A DNA stretch of 64,000 nt. It comes from Acidobacteriota bacterium (GTDB lineage: Bacteria; Acidobacteriota; Terriglobia; Terriglobales; SCQP01). The notes below the pieces were generated by a model. That model saw nothing but the letters and a program-made list of their open reading frames with translations, did no database searches and was not told the origin of the DNA. The DNA is taken from assembly GCA_021818955.1 (NCBI GenBank), contig JAKASR010000002.1, positions 1 through 64,000 on the forward strand, read 5' to 3'. The position numbers were made by a program, and so were the translations under genes. Positions 46,143 through 55,393 of the stretch are shown here, piece by piece (positions within the stretch are counted from its first letter, which is position 1; each line of letters starts with the position of its first letter).

Positions 46143-46472
46143 TTTTTTCTCTTTCGGTGCACGTTCAGCGCCATTGCAACCAGCTCGTGCGCTTTCTTTC
46201 TAAATTCTTGAAAGCGGAGAATTAAACCCTTGAGATTGCGCGATTTAAATGGGCCTGCCGAATCCAGCTCAGGCGACGCCGTGGAAACGAACTTCACCCT
46301 GTGGCGCCGAAGCAGGTAAAAGCGTCGTTAACCTGCAGTTTTTTATTACCTGCCTTCATAAGTGCATTCGAGAGTTGTCCTGTGCAAAGATTCCGAGATG
46401 AGCGCCGGCCGAAACTGCAAAAATTTGCACAAGCCGCGCGCGCCCTTTCCGGCACAATGCTTAGTAAGCAGC

Positions 46473-47387
46473 ATGCGGATCAGGGAACTCAGGCAAAGCG
46501 CGCGGGAGCATTTGCGGCAAGCGGCAAGCAGCCAGCCCGAAGCCAGCGCGGATATATTGCTGGCGCGCGCGCTCGGCCAAAACATCGCCTGGCTCTATGC
46601 CCATCCCGAAGCGGAAATCGAGCCGGATAAATTGCGCATTTTCGAAAGCTGGTTGCACCGGCGCGCTACCGGCCAGCCCACGCAATATATTACCGGGGTG
46701 CAGGAATTTTATGGACGCGAGTTTCACGTCAATCCTGCCGTACTGGTCCCGCGGCCAGAAACAGAGATATTGATCGAAGCCGCTCTCGAGCGAGCCCTGC
46801 AGTTTCCCGCGCCGCGCATCGCCGATATCGGGACAGGTTCGGGATGCATCGCGATCACACTGGCACTGGAGCTGGCCGCTCGACATCATGCCGCTCAAGT
46901 TTGGGGAGTGGATATTTCCGCCCCGGCTTTGGCCGTGGCGCAAGCGAATGCCCGAAATTTACGCGCCCCTGTACAGTGGCTACAAGGAGACCTGCTGGAG
47001 CCCTGGCGGCGCGAACTCTCAGACTTCGAGGCGGTGAACGCGCCAGAGCATTTGGACATGATCGTCTCGAACCCGCCTTATATCGCCGAAACCGAACTCG
47101 AATCCTTGCAAAAGGAAGTGCGCGAGCATGAACCGCGGCTAGCGCTGATTGCCGGGCCAACCGGTATGGAGGCCTACGACCGGCTACTTCCCCAAGCTCG
47201 AGAGCTTTTACATGAAGGCGGTTGGCTGATTTTGGAATTGGGGCATGCGACCGCCTGGCAGATTTTGCCGGTATTGCAGAATCCGGACTGGAATGCATTG
47301 GAAATTCGCAAGGATCTTCAGGGCATTCCGCGCGTATTAATCGCTCGACGCGCCCATGATCGGGAACTATCCAGGCAGGCAAAATAA
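46473..47387 (+). CDS. prmC: Release factor glutamine methyltransferase
   Basis: Methylates the GGQ glutamine of peptide-chain release factors. The N-terminal helical domain (MRIRELRQSAREHLRQA) is followed by TQYITGVQEFYGREFHVNPA, motif I IADIGTGSGCIAI and the catalytic IVSNPPYIAE. ATG 46473 gives 304 residues and a standard N-terminus; upstream in-frame extension to 46362 is possible but looks non-conserved. No release-factor gene (prfA) is adjacent, unlike many bacteria. Confidence 0.92.
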   Translation: MRIRELRQSAREHLRQAASSQPEASADILLARALGQNIAWLYAHPEAEIEPDKLRIFESWLHRRATGQPTQYITGVQEFYGREFHVNPAVLVPRPETEILIEAALERALQFPAPRIADIGTGSGCIAITLALELAARHHAAQVWGVDISAPALAVAQANARNLRAPVQWLQGDLLEPWRRELSDFEAVNAPEHLDMIVSNPPYIAETELESLQKEVREHEPRLALIAGPTGMEAYDRLLPQARELLHEGGWLILELGHATAWQILPVLQNPDWNALEIRKDLQGIPRVLIARRAHDRELSRQAK

Positions 47388-47494
47388 AAAATGTCCACGA
47401 TCACAATCAACCGCCCTCGCGCCCGCATCTGGCGTGGATTGCAAGGCAGTGATAGCCTGTTGACAGCCCTTTTACGGGCCGCAAGGGCGGCATT

Positions 47495-47815
47495 GTGGCA
47501 AACAAAACTGAAATCTCCAAAGCTGATCTGAATTCCCAAATCCTGCATTTGATTGCTGAAGAAATGGCAATCGAAGAGGCGGAACTTTCGCCTGATGTCT
47601 CATTTACCGATGATTTGAACCTGGATGAAATCGATATCGCCGAGCTTTTAATGCAAGCGGAACGCCAGTTGGGCGCGCGGGAGTTCAGTGACGCGGAATG
47701 GGAAGAGGTTCGCACCGTAGGCGATTATCTACAACTGGTCGAACAACATCTGGAGCGCAAGCCCAAAACCAAAACTCATGCCAAGCCGGCCACGGCCAAG
47801 AAAAAGAAAAAATAG
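47495..47815 (+). CDS. Acyl-carrier-protein-like protein lacking the phosphopantetheine serine
   Basis: The 106-residue acidic helical protein aligns by eye with ACP: SFTDDLNLDEIDIAELLMQA against the usual VEDLGADSLDTVELVM. The position of the modified serine is Glu45 (codon 47627-47629), so it cannot carry a 4'-phosphopantetheine arm there. A lysine-rich tail (KPKTKTHAKPATAKKKKK) ends it. It starts with GTG at 47495. Neighbours (prmC, dprA) give no pathway clue. It may be a protein-protein adaptor with an ACP fold. Confidence 0.72.
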   Translation: MANKTEISKADLNSQILHLIAEEMAIEEAELSPDVSFTDDLNLDEIDIAELLMQAERQLGAREFSDAEWEEVRTVGDYLQLVEQHLERKPKTKTHAKPATAKKKKK

Positions 47816-47932
47816 GTTAAGTCATTGAAAATAAAGGCTAAATAATTTTCCGGCCCGGCGTTTGTGCGCGCTCCAACCGGCCGGCGTGAATAAGGTTTGT
47901 CCTTGGCTCTTTTTCCTGTTAGTCTCGCCGCG

Positions 47933-49084
47933 ATGAATCCCGCACCCTCCCCCGCCGATTCGCGCATTCTTTGGCTGGGGCTACATCTGACGCCCAATTT
48001 GGGAGCGCGAGGCATCGAGCGCCTGATGGAAAATTTCGGCGCAATTGAGGCAATCTATCAAGCCAGCTTGACTGAATTGGAAGCTTGCCAGATCGCCCCC
48101 GCCGCCGCTCAGTATATTCATGACGGGCGTGCTTTAGCCGAAGGTGAAAGAGAATTTCAAGCCGCCTCCCTATTGGGAATTGAAATACTGACCCGTGGCG
48201 ATCATGCCTACCCACCATTGCTGGCCGAAATCCCGGATCCGCCGTTTGTAATGTATGTACGCGGTTCAGCCGCGAAGCTGCAGGAATTGAGCATAGCCGT
48301 AGTGGGCACTCGCCACCCCACGCCGTATGGGCGGTTGATGACGGAACGGTTGGGAGCAGGTCTGGCGCAATCGGGGCTGGCCGTGGTCAGCGGGTTGGCA
48401 CGGGGTATTGACTCATTGGCGCAAAAAGCCTGCCTGGATGCGGGAGGACTGACCATAGCGGTTTTAGGCACCGGAGTGGATGTGATCTACCCACGCGAGA
48501 ACACCGCTTTAGCCAATGCAATTTTAGAAAAAGGAGGGGTGCTATTATCAGAATTCGCATTGGGAACGCCGGCAACCCCGCAAAATTTTCCTATCCGCAA
48601 TCGACTGATCAGCGGTTTAAGTTTAGGCGTGCTTGTAGTGGAAGGTGGCGAGCATAGCGGCTCGCGTATTACCGCGCGGTTGGCTTTGGAACAGAATCGG
48701 GATCTATACGCCATCCCAGGCCTGGTGACACAAAAGCAAGCCTGGCTGCCCAATCACCTGATCCGCGAAGGCGGCAAGCTTGTTCGCATGGCGGAGGATA
48801 TCCTGGAGGAGTTGCCCACTTGGGTAAAGCAGCGATTGCAGCCATTACCGGGTAGTAGAAACACCGGGGAGCCAACAAATGTACCGGCTCGCTCCAGCCT
48901 GGCCGAACCTGCGCGCCGGGTATTATCGGCGCTTCGTTTGGAAGAAGCGACCCAACTTGAAGTCCTGCAGGATCGCCTCGGCGGGGACTTCACTCCAGCC
49001 AAACTGCTGGCCTTATTATTTGAACTGGAATTGTCCGGTTGGGTCCGCCAGATGCCAGGGCAATTTTATGTCCGGGCGCATTAG
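47933..49084 (+). CDS. dprA: DNA processing protein DprA (Smf)
   Basis: Protects incoming single-stranded DNA and loads RecA during natural transformation. The 383-residue protein has the Rossmann core: GTRHPTPYG, SGLARGIDSLAQKACLDAGG, AVLGTGVDVIYPREN, FPIRNRLISGLS and EGGEHSGSRITARLALEQ, and a C-terminal winged-helix (about the last 70 residues). ATG 47933 is preferred; a TTG at 47897 is possible. topA follows, an order seen widely in bacteria. Confidence 0.94.
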   Translation: MNPAPSPADSRILWLGLHLTPNLGARGIERLMENFGAIEAIYQASLTELEACQIAPAAAQYIHDGRALAEGEREFQAASLLGIEILTRGDHAYPPLLAEIPDPPFVMYVRGSAAKLQELSIAVVGTRHPTPYGRLMTERLGAGLAQSGLAVVSGLARGIDSLAQKACLDAGGLTIAVLGTGVDVIYPRENTALANAILEKGGVLLSEFALGTPATPQNFPIRNRLISGLSLGVLVVEGGEHSGSRITARLALEQNRDLYAIPGLVTQKQAWLPNHLIREGGKLVRMAEDILEELPTWVKQRLQPLPGSRNTGEPTNVPARSSLAEPARRVLSALRLEEATQLEVLQDRLGGDFTPAKLLALLFELELSGWVRQMPGQFYVRAH

Positions 49085-49307
49085 AGTGCGGAATGGGAGC
49101 AAGCCTTGATGCATCCGATTGAAATTTAAGAAGTTGTATCCTTCTCCTGGCGGGAAGCATCAGCTTTATGACTACCGCTTCCGGTGCTGCTACGCACGCA
49201 ATGCACCGGATATGTTACGCTCCCAAAAAGACTGACCCCCCGCAGGCCGGACCTGATCGCCGGAAGTTATTTAACTGGCGCAAAGGAAAAAAGGGTAGAG
49301 CGAAGCA

Positions 49308-51773
49308 ATGCCTAAAAAGAAAGCCATCGTCATTGTCGAATCACCGGCGAAGGCGAAAACCATTACCAAGTACCTTGGCCCCGGATTTGACGTGCTTGCG
49401 TCGCTAGGGCATATCAAAGATCTGCCCAAGCGTGACCTGGGGGTGGATATCGAGCATGATTTTGAGCCCACTTACACCGTGATCCCGGGTAAAGAAAAAG
49501 TTTTGGCTCAACTCAAAAAATCCGCCAAGGGAGCAGATTTCATCTATCTGGCCGCCGACCCCGACCGCGAAGGCGAAGCCATATGCCAGCACCTGGCCGA
49601 GGAGCTGGCCGATGGCGGCAAACGCACAATTCAGCGGGTCAGTTTCAATGAAATCACCCGCCATGGCGTGGAACATGGGTTTGCCCACCCGACGGAAATT
49701 GATCGCAACCTGGTGAATGCGCAACAGGCGCGCCGGGTCCTGGACCGGCTGGTCGGATATCAGATTTCGCCGCTGTTGTGGGACCGTGTACGGCGGGGCA
49801 TCTCCGCCGGGCGCGTGCAAACGGTGGCATTACGCCTGGTGGTGGAGCGCGAACGCGAAATCCGCGCGTTCATCAAACGCGAGTACTGGACGCTGGATGC
49901 CCACCTCTCCGCCGGCAAGCCGCCTTACTTCGATGCCCGGCTGGTGCGCCGGCTGCAGGCGGACGGCTCGCCGGAAAAAGACGAATTGGCCGTCAGCGAT
50001 GCGGTCCAGGCCGAACAATTACAGCAGGCGCTGCAGGCGGCATCGTATCGCGTTCATTCGGTTGAAACCCGGGAGCGCCGCCGCAATGCCCCCCCGCCAT
50101 TCATCACCAGCAAACTGCAGCAAGACGCGGGACGCAAGCTGCGCTTCAGCGTCAAGCGCACGATGATGCTGGCCCAACGGCTCTATGAAGGCAAGGAACT
50201 GGGCTCGGAAGGCCTGGTCGGCTTGATCACCTACATGCGCACCGATTCCACCCGCGTTTCCGACGAAGCCTTGAGCGAGGTGCGGCAATATCTGCAGGGG
50301 CAATTCGGCGCCCATTATCTGCCGGAACAACCCAACCGGCATCCCAGCAAGAAAGGCGCCCAGGACGCACACGAAGCCATTCGCCCCACCTCCGTCGTGC
50401 GCGATCCGGAATCCATCAAAGCCTACCTGGCCGAGGACGAATACAAAATTTATAAGCTGATCTGGCAGCGTTTCGTCGCCTCGCAAATGCCCGCCGCGGT
50501 CTTCGATCAGACCGTGGTTGAAATTGACGCCCAGCCTCAAGATGGCGCTTTGGGCTATCGCTTGCGTGTAACCGGCTCGGTCCCGAAATTCGACGGTTTT
50601 CTCCGTGTCTATGAAGAAAGCAAAGAGAAAGAGGATGAAGAGGACGACGCCCTTAAGCACAAGCTGCCGCCGCTGGAAACCGGCCAAGCGCTCAAATTGC
50701 TGGAACTCAAACCCGAACAGCACTTCACCGAACCCCCTGCGCGCTACACGGAAGCCGCCTTGGTCAAGATGCTGGAAGAGAAAGGCATCGGCCGGCCCTC
50801 GACCTATGCCACCATCCTGACCACCATCCAGGAGCGCGGTTACGCCAACAAACAAGGCGGAAAGTTTATTCCTACCGAGCTGGGCTTCGTGGTGAACGAT
50901 CTGCTGGTGGAAAATTTTCAGGATATTTTCGACACCGCTTATACCGCCCGGCTGGAAGAAAAGCTCGATGACATCGAGGACGGCCGCGAACGCTGGACGG
51001 AAACGCTGGCTGATTTCTATCAAAAGTTCTCCCGCAACCTGGCTTATGCCGAGCGCCACATGCCCGACATCAAGCGCATGGAGCGCCCGACCGAACTGGT
51101 TTGCGAGAAATGCGGCAAGCCGATGGTCGTCCGCTGGGGCAAGCACGGCTCGTTCCTGGGTTGCAGCGGCTACCCGGAATGCACGAACACGCGCGAATTG
51201 GCCGTCGACCTGCCCGACCTGGACCAAGCTGAACTCACCGAACAAAATCAGGACGAATACTGCGAAAACTGCGGACGCCCGATGGCGCTCAAGCGCGGCC
51301 GTTTTGGCCAGTTCCTCGCCTGCACCGGTTACCCGGAATGTAAAACCACGCGCCGCCTCGATTCTTCCGGACAAAAACAGCCCGATGTGGCACTTACCGA
51401 AACTTGCCCGCAGTGCGGCCGCAACCTGATCATCAAGCATGGCCGCTACGGCGAGTTCACTTCCTGCAGCGGCTATCCCGAATGCAAATACATCAAACAA
51501 AACTTCATCGGCATGAAATGTCCCGAATGCGGCGAAGGCGAGTTGATTGAAAAACGCTCGCGGCGCGGCAAGGTGTTCTATGGCTGCAATCGCTACCCGA
51601 AATGCAAATTCAGCAAATGGCAGCGCCCGGTTCCTGAACCCTGTCCGGAATGCAAAACACCTTATTTGATTCGGAAATTTTCCAAGTCTGGATCGAAGCT
51701 GGTGTGCGAAAACGAAGCCTGCAGCTATGAGCGGCCGATTGAAGACGACCAGCCTGCGCCCAAAAGCGCCTGA
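49308..51773 (+). CDS. topA: DNA topoisomerase I
   Basis: Relaxes negative supercoils. The 821-residue type IA enzyme begins with the Toprim motif (AIVIVESPAKAKTITKYLG, DPDREGEAI), has the catalytic tyrosine in GLITYMRTDSTRVS and ends with five C-terminal Cys4 zinc ribbons (for example CEKCGKP...CSGYPEC, CENCGRP...CTGYPEC, CPQCGRN...CSGYPEC, then two shorter, more divergent ones). E. coli has three Cys4 ribbons, so this tail is long. The gap to dprA (49085-49307) shows no gene. A strong terminator lies about 190 bases downstream. Confidence 0.97.
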   Translation: MPKKKAIVIVESPAKAKTITKYLGPGFDVLASLGHIKDLPKRDLGVDIEHDFEPTYTVIPGKEKVLAQLKKSAKGADFIYLAADPDREGEAICQHLAEELADGGKRTIQRVSFNEITRHGVEHGFAHPTEIDRNLVNAQQARRVLDRLVGYQISPLLWDRVRRGISAGRVQTVALRLVVEREREIRAFIKREYWTLDAHLSAGKPPYFDARLVRRLQADGSPEKDELAVSDAVQAEQLQQALQAASYRVHSVETRERRRNAPPPFITSKLQQDAGRKLRFSVKRTMMLAQRLYEGKELGSEGLVGLITYMRTDSTRVSDEALSEVRQYLQGQFGAHYLPEQPNRHPSKKGAQDAHEAIRPTSVVRDPESIKAYLAEDEYKIYKLIWQRFVASQMPAAVFDQTVVEIDAQPQDGALGYRLRVTGSVPKFDGFLRVYEESKEKEDEEDDALKHKLPPLETGQALKLLELKPEQHFTEPPARYTEAALVKMLEEKGIGRPSTYATILTTIQERGYANKQGGKFIPTELGFVVNDLLVENFQDIFDTAYTARLEEKLDDIEDGRERWTETLADFYQKFSRNLAYAERHMPDIKRMERPTELVCEKCGKPMVVRWGKHGSFLGCSGYPECTNTRELAVDLPDLDQAELTEQNQDEYCENCGRPMALKRGRFGQFLACTGYPECKTTRRLDSSGQKQPDVALTETCPQCGRNLIIKHGRYGEFTSCSGYPECKYIKQNFIGMKCPECGEGELIEKRSRRGKVFYGCNRYPKCKFSKWQRPVPEPCPECKTPYLIRKFSKSGSKLVCENEACSYERPIEDDQPAPKSA

Positions 51774-51964
51774 GTCGCCCATTTGGTTAACCAGCCGCGC
51801 TTATACCAAAATTGGAATTTTCGCGATTCCGGTTCTATGAAAATCTACACTTACCTTCGGGAAGCAACTTACAACTCTATTTGCATCAATACTTTATCTG
51901 CTGTTCTGATCGGTTTGAAAATTGCTGGATAGGTTGCAAGGTCAGTGGGAAAAGTTAGCCAAAC

Positions 51965-52006
51965 AAAAAGGTAGCCAACCGGTCGAGTGTGTGGCTACCT
52001 TTTTTT
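51965..52006 (+). terminator. Intrinsic terminator downstream of topA
   Basis: A 13-bp stem AAAAAGGTAGCCA (51965-51977) pairs with TGGCTACCTTTTT (51992-52004) around a 14-base loop and runs into a T tract. It separates topA from yqeY. The bases between the topA stop and the hairpin show nothing else. Confidence 0.88.
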
Positions 52007-52066
52007 GTGGCGCGGTCAGCGGTTTAAAATAGAGATGCACCGGACGGTTCCGGCAGCCCCCCAGAT

Positions 52067-52519
52067 ATGCTTAGCGAACGTATTCAACAGGATCTCGTGG
52101 CGGCGATGCGCGCCCGGGAAGAATTGCGCCTCTCGACCTTGCGCATGGCCAAGGCGGCTTTCAAGAACAAAGAAATTGAAAAACGGCGCCCCTTGGAAGA
52201 ATCCGAGGTGCAACAAGTGCTGGCCAACCTGATCAAGCAGCGCGAAGATTCGATTGCGCAATTTCTTCAGGGCGGGCGGCGGGACCTGGCGGATAAAGAA
52301 AAAGCCGAAATCGCGATTCTGGAGGCGTACCTGCCTCGCCAGCTATCCGCCGAAGAGATGGCGGCCGTGGTGGATGCGGTGATCGCGGACACCGGCGCCA
52401 AAAACGCGCGCGAAATGGGACCGGTCATGAAGGCCGCTATGGCCCGGTTTCAAGCCCAGGGGGCGCGGGTGGACGGCAAACAACTCAGCGAACTGGTGCG
52501 CCGGCGCCTGAACGGCTAG
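52067..52519 (+). CDS. GatB/YqeY domain protein
   Basis: The 150-residue helical protein has LRMAKAAFKNKEIEKRR, LANLIKQREDSIAQFLQGGR, ILEAYLPRQLS and AREMGPVMKAAMARF, all standard YqeY signatures. The domain resembles the tail of the GatB amidotransferase subunit and is thought to bind tRNA; function of the stand-alone form is not settled. It lies directly after the topA terminator, with a TAAAAT -10-like element at 52025-52030. Confidence 0.92.
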   Translation: MLSERIQQDLVAAMRAREELRLSTLRMAKAAFKNKEIEKRRPLEESEVQQVLANLIKQREDSIAQFLQGGRRDLADKEKAEIAILEAYLPRQLSAEEMAAVVDAVIADTGAKNAREMGPVMKAAMARFQAQGARVDGKQLSELVRRRLNG

Positions 52520-52595
52520 CAGTGTTCCGAAAGCCCGCGGAATACGGAAGACAAGCCGCAGCTCTTCAGCGATGAATACGGATTGGTTTTTTCAG

Positions 52596-53426
52596 TCAAT
52601 TGCCAAACCCTGGCGCCGCAAACACGAAATAAAGGGATTGTCCATCGGTGCGCCCGGCGGGTTGCCATCGCCGCCATAGCACCTGCCCGCCTGCATACTC
52701 CACCATCGCGTCCAGGTTATGTATATAACTGCAATCGGCGCCTATTTCGGAACCTTTCAGCGAAGCATTATCGCATTGCCGGTGCGCCGGCCCAGAAAGC
52801 GCCAGCAATTGCAGGGTATGCCGCAGCAGCCGGGCAACTATGCCGGCCGCATGCTCGGCATTGAAAAAGCGCAGCACCCCGGCGCACAGCACCAGATCGA
52901 ACGCCTGCTCGCCTATCCAGTCGGACATATGGCAGAGATCACCCCGGCGCAGGCGTATTTGCGACCCGGCGGCGGCCAATCGACGCTCTCCCGCGCGTAA
53001 GGCCCGAGCGTCAATATCCACTCCCAGCCAGGTCGCATTCTGCAGGCTCAGGCTGAGTTCCAGATGGCGTAAAAAATGCCCATCGGCGCAGCCGGCATCC
53101 AGCACGCGCTTAGGCGACAGTTTCCGGGATTCGAGTACCGCCATCAAATCCCGGGCCAACAACATGCGGCTGGCGGATAATTGGCCGGAAAGCAGGCCGT
53201 GCGCGCGTTCGTATTCGGCTGCGCGCCCGAGATGATGGCTCCAAATCAAGCGCTGGAAGTTTTCCGGCTGCCGGCGCGCGAAATCTTCCAATAGCCGCGT
53301 GGCGTACCAATGCCGTTTCGAGAGCGGCGTATAACCAGCCAGCGCGAGCGCCAGCGGCTTGCGAACCCTCAGCGGAAGCGCGTAGGCGCAGTTCCATCCT
53401 GCCCGGCGCAGACTGCTGAACCACAT
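52596..53426 (-). CDS. Class I SAM-dependent methyltransferase
   Basis: The 276-residue protein has motif I RVLDAGCADGHFLRHLE (about residues 107-123), a following acid in LGVDIDARAL, and FDLVLCAGVLRFFNAEHAAGIV. A basic, helical N-terminal region of about 80 residues precedes it. Substrate is unknown. It is followed by a convergent boundary with yqeY and preceded by the HIBADH-like gene on the same strand (90-base gap). Confidence 0.8.
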   Translation of the reverse strand: MWFSSLRRAGWNCAYALPLRVRKPLALALAGYTPLSKRHWYATRLLEDFARRQPENFQRLIWSHHLGRAAEYERAHGLLSGQLSASRMLLARDLMAVLESRKLSPKRVLDAGCADGHFLRHLELSLSLQNATWLGVDIDARALRAGERRLAAAGSQIRLRRGDLCHMSDWIGEQAFDLVLCAGVLRFFNAEHAAGIVARLLRHTLQLLALSGPAHRQCDNASLKGSEIGADCSYIHNLDAMVEYAGGQVLWRRWQPAGRTDGQSLYFVFAAPGFGN

Positions 53427-53516
53427 CGGTTCGGAGGATGCAATGCTCCTTTTCCAGCGTTGGCTTTTCCGGCCGGCGGCGCCCTGCCCGCCGCCGAAAT
53501 CGCCTTTAGGCCCAGG

Positions 53517-54389
53517 TTACGCTTCGGCCAGCCGCGCTTGCCGTTCCATCAGCCCGAGCGTGGCGGCATAATCCTGATCGCCCAACCCCTGGCGCATCGC
53601 CCGCGCATAAATGGTTTCGACCGTCGTTAGCGCGGGCAACTCGAGGTTCAGGCTGCGGGCATGCTCCAACATCAGCCGAATGTCTTTCCACATCAGGCGC
53701 AGCGGAAAATTCGGGCTGTAATCGCGCGCGCGTATGAATGGAGCCTTGTATTCGACCACGCCCGAACGCAGCATGGTCGCGCCGATGATTTCCAGCATCT
53801 GCTCGGCGCTCAGACCCGATTTTTCCGCCAGCACCAGGCCCTCGCAGAAGCCCTCGTAAATGAGGGCAATATTCAAATTCATGGCTAGCTTGGCGGATAA
53901 ACCCATGCCGTTGCCGCCCATAAGGAAGACGCGCTGCCCCATGGTTTGAAATAAAGGCTGCAGCCGGGCGGCGGCCTCCGCCGGGCCGCCCACAATGAAA
54001 ATCAGCTTGCCGGCTTCGGCACCCTGCTTGGAGCCGGTTACCGGACAATCGAGGAAGACGGCGCCGCGCGAAGCCAGGCGTTCGGCGATACGGCGGCTGG
54101 CCTCGGGCGAAATTGTCGAGGAATCGGCAATGACCATGCCCGGACGCGCGGCGGCTAGCACGCCATCCTCGGCCAGAAAAACTCGCTCACTGGCGGCCGT
54201 ATCGTTGACGCAGGCCCATACCACGTCGGCGCCTTCGGCCGCTTGCGCCGGCGTGGCGGCGGTGCGCGCGCCCGGCAAGCCGGCGCGAGCCGCAGTGCGG
54301 TTCCAAACCGTCACTGCATGACCGGCCTCCACCAGCTTGGCCGCCATCGGCCGGCCCATGATGCCCAATCCCAAAAACGCGATATTCAT
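53517..54389 (-). CDS. 3-hydroxyisobutyrate dehydrogenase-like oxidoreductase
   Basis: The 290-residue beta-hydroxyacid dehydrogenase begins with NAD(P) motif AFLGLGIMGRPMA, has the substrate motif DCPVTGSKQGAEAGKL and catalytic lysine in GNGMGLSAKLAMNLNIAL. Possible substrates include hydroxyisobutyrate, tartronate semialdehyde or succinic semialdehyde; sequence reading cannot choose. It is divergent from the trp operon. Confidence 0.88.
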   Translation of the reverse strand: MNIAFLGLGIMGRPMAAKLVEAGHAVTVWNRTAARAGLPGARTAATPAQAAEGADVVWACVNDTAASERVFLAEDGVLAAARPGMVIADSSTISPEASRRIAERLASRGAVFLDCPVTGSKQGAEAGKLIFIVGGPAEAAARLQPLFQTMGQRVFLMGGNGMGLSAKLAMNLNIALIYEGFCEGLVLAEKSGLSAEQMLEIIGATMLRSGVVEYKAPFIRARDYSPNFPLRLMWKDIRLMLEHARSLNLELPALTTVETIYARAMRQGLGDQDYAATLGLMERQARLAEA

Positions 54390-54526
54390 GTTTGGCTCCG
54401 TTTCCGTAGTGTATGCGTCTCTCCAATTATGGAAGTCGGATAAAAAAAACGGAACGAGTCTCCATGCGCGCGGTCTTTACGTGTTGCAGTAGGGCCGATT
54501 ACCATGATAAGAACCCCTGGTTCCAC

Positions 54527-55393
54527 ATGAAAACTGAAGCCCCAATCCCGGCGGGCGCCACTCCACCCGCTATCTTTCTGCGCCAGATTCTGGAGCGGCG
54601 GCGCGAGCGCGTGCGCCAGGCTCAGTCTCGGCAGCACGAAGCCGAGCTGCGGCGTCTGGCCAAACGGCGGCAGCCGCGTGATTTTATCGCCGCCCTCCGG
54701 CGCGGCGGCACAACCGCCGCGCCGGCCATCATCGCGGAGCTGAAGCGGGCTTCGCCATCCCGCGGGCTGCTGCGCGCCGACTATCATGTCGCCTCGCTCG
54801 CCGCCGCCTATGCCCGCGCCGGCGCGACCGCGCTCTCGGTGCTCACGGAAGAAGATTTTTTCCAGGGCGAACTGGAACATCTTCGCCAGGCGCATCAAGC
54901 GGTCGAACTGCCGCTGTTGCGCAAGGATTTTATATTCTGCGCCTATCAAATCTGGGAAGCCGCCGCGGCGGGCGCCGACGCCGTGCTGCTGATCGCGGCC
55001 ATGCTCGACGACGCCGCGCTGCGCGAATTGCAAGCCGCCGCCGCCGCCGCGGGGCTCGCAGCCCTGGTGGAAGTGCACGATGCGGCGGAGCTGCGGCGCG
55101 CTTGCGAAGCCGGCGCCCAACTGATTGGGGTGAATAATCGCGACCTGCGCAGTTTTCAAGTGGATGCCGGGCTTTGCCTGCGGCTGGCGCCATCCCTTCC
55201 ACCCGCGGTGACGTGTATTGCCGAGAGCGGCATTGGCTCGCCCGCCATGCTCGCCCGCCTCCGCGCCGCCGGATACCATGCCGCCCTGATTGGCGAACAT
55301 TTCATGCAGGCGGCTGACCCGGGCGCGGCGCTGGCGGCGCTGCTGGACGGCCTTGCCTCGGCTGCCACCGCGCCTCCGGGAGCATCCGGATGA
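54527..55393 (+). CDS. trpC: Indole-3-glycerol phosphate synthase
   Basis: Forms the indole ring in tryptophan synthesis. The 288-residue (beta/alpha)8 enzyme has IIAELKRASPSRG, LSVLTEEDFFQG, LLRKDFIF, LVEVHDAAELRRA, IGVNNRDLRSF and CIAESGIGS. ATG 54527 was chosen; the frame is open to 54413 but upstream residues look unrelated. It is the first gene of the trp/aro transcript and overlaps trpF by four bases. trpE, trpG and trpD are not in the window. No Trp-rich leader peptide was found. Confidence 0.95.
   Translation: MKTEAPIPAGATPPAIFLRQILERRRERVRQAQSRQHEAELRRLAKRRQPRDFIAALRRGGTTAAPAIIAELKRASPSRGLLRADYHVASLAAAYARAGATALSVLTEEDFFQGELEHLRQAHQAVELPLLRKDFIFCAYQIWEAAAAGADAVLLIAAMLDDAALRELQAAAAAAGLAALVEVHDAAELRRACEAGAQLIGVNNRDLRSFQVDAGLCLRLAPSLPPAVTCIAESGIGSPAMLARLRAAGYHAALIGEHFMQAADPGAALAALLDGLASAATAPPGASG

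Noticed and set aside
54413..54526. Trp leader peptide or attenuator before trpC
   Set aside because: The short open stretch contains a single Trp codon and no terminator/antiterminator pair was seen.
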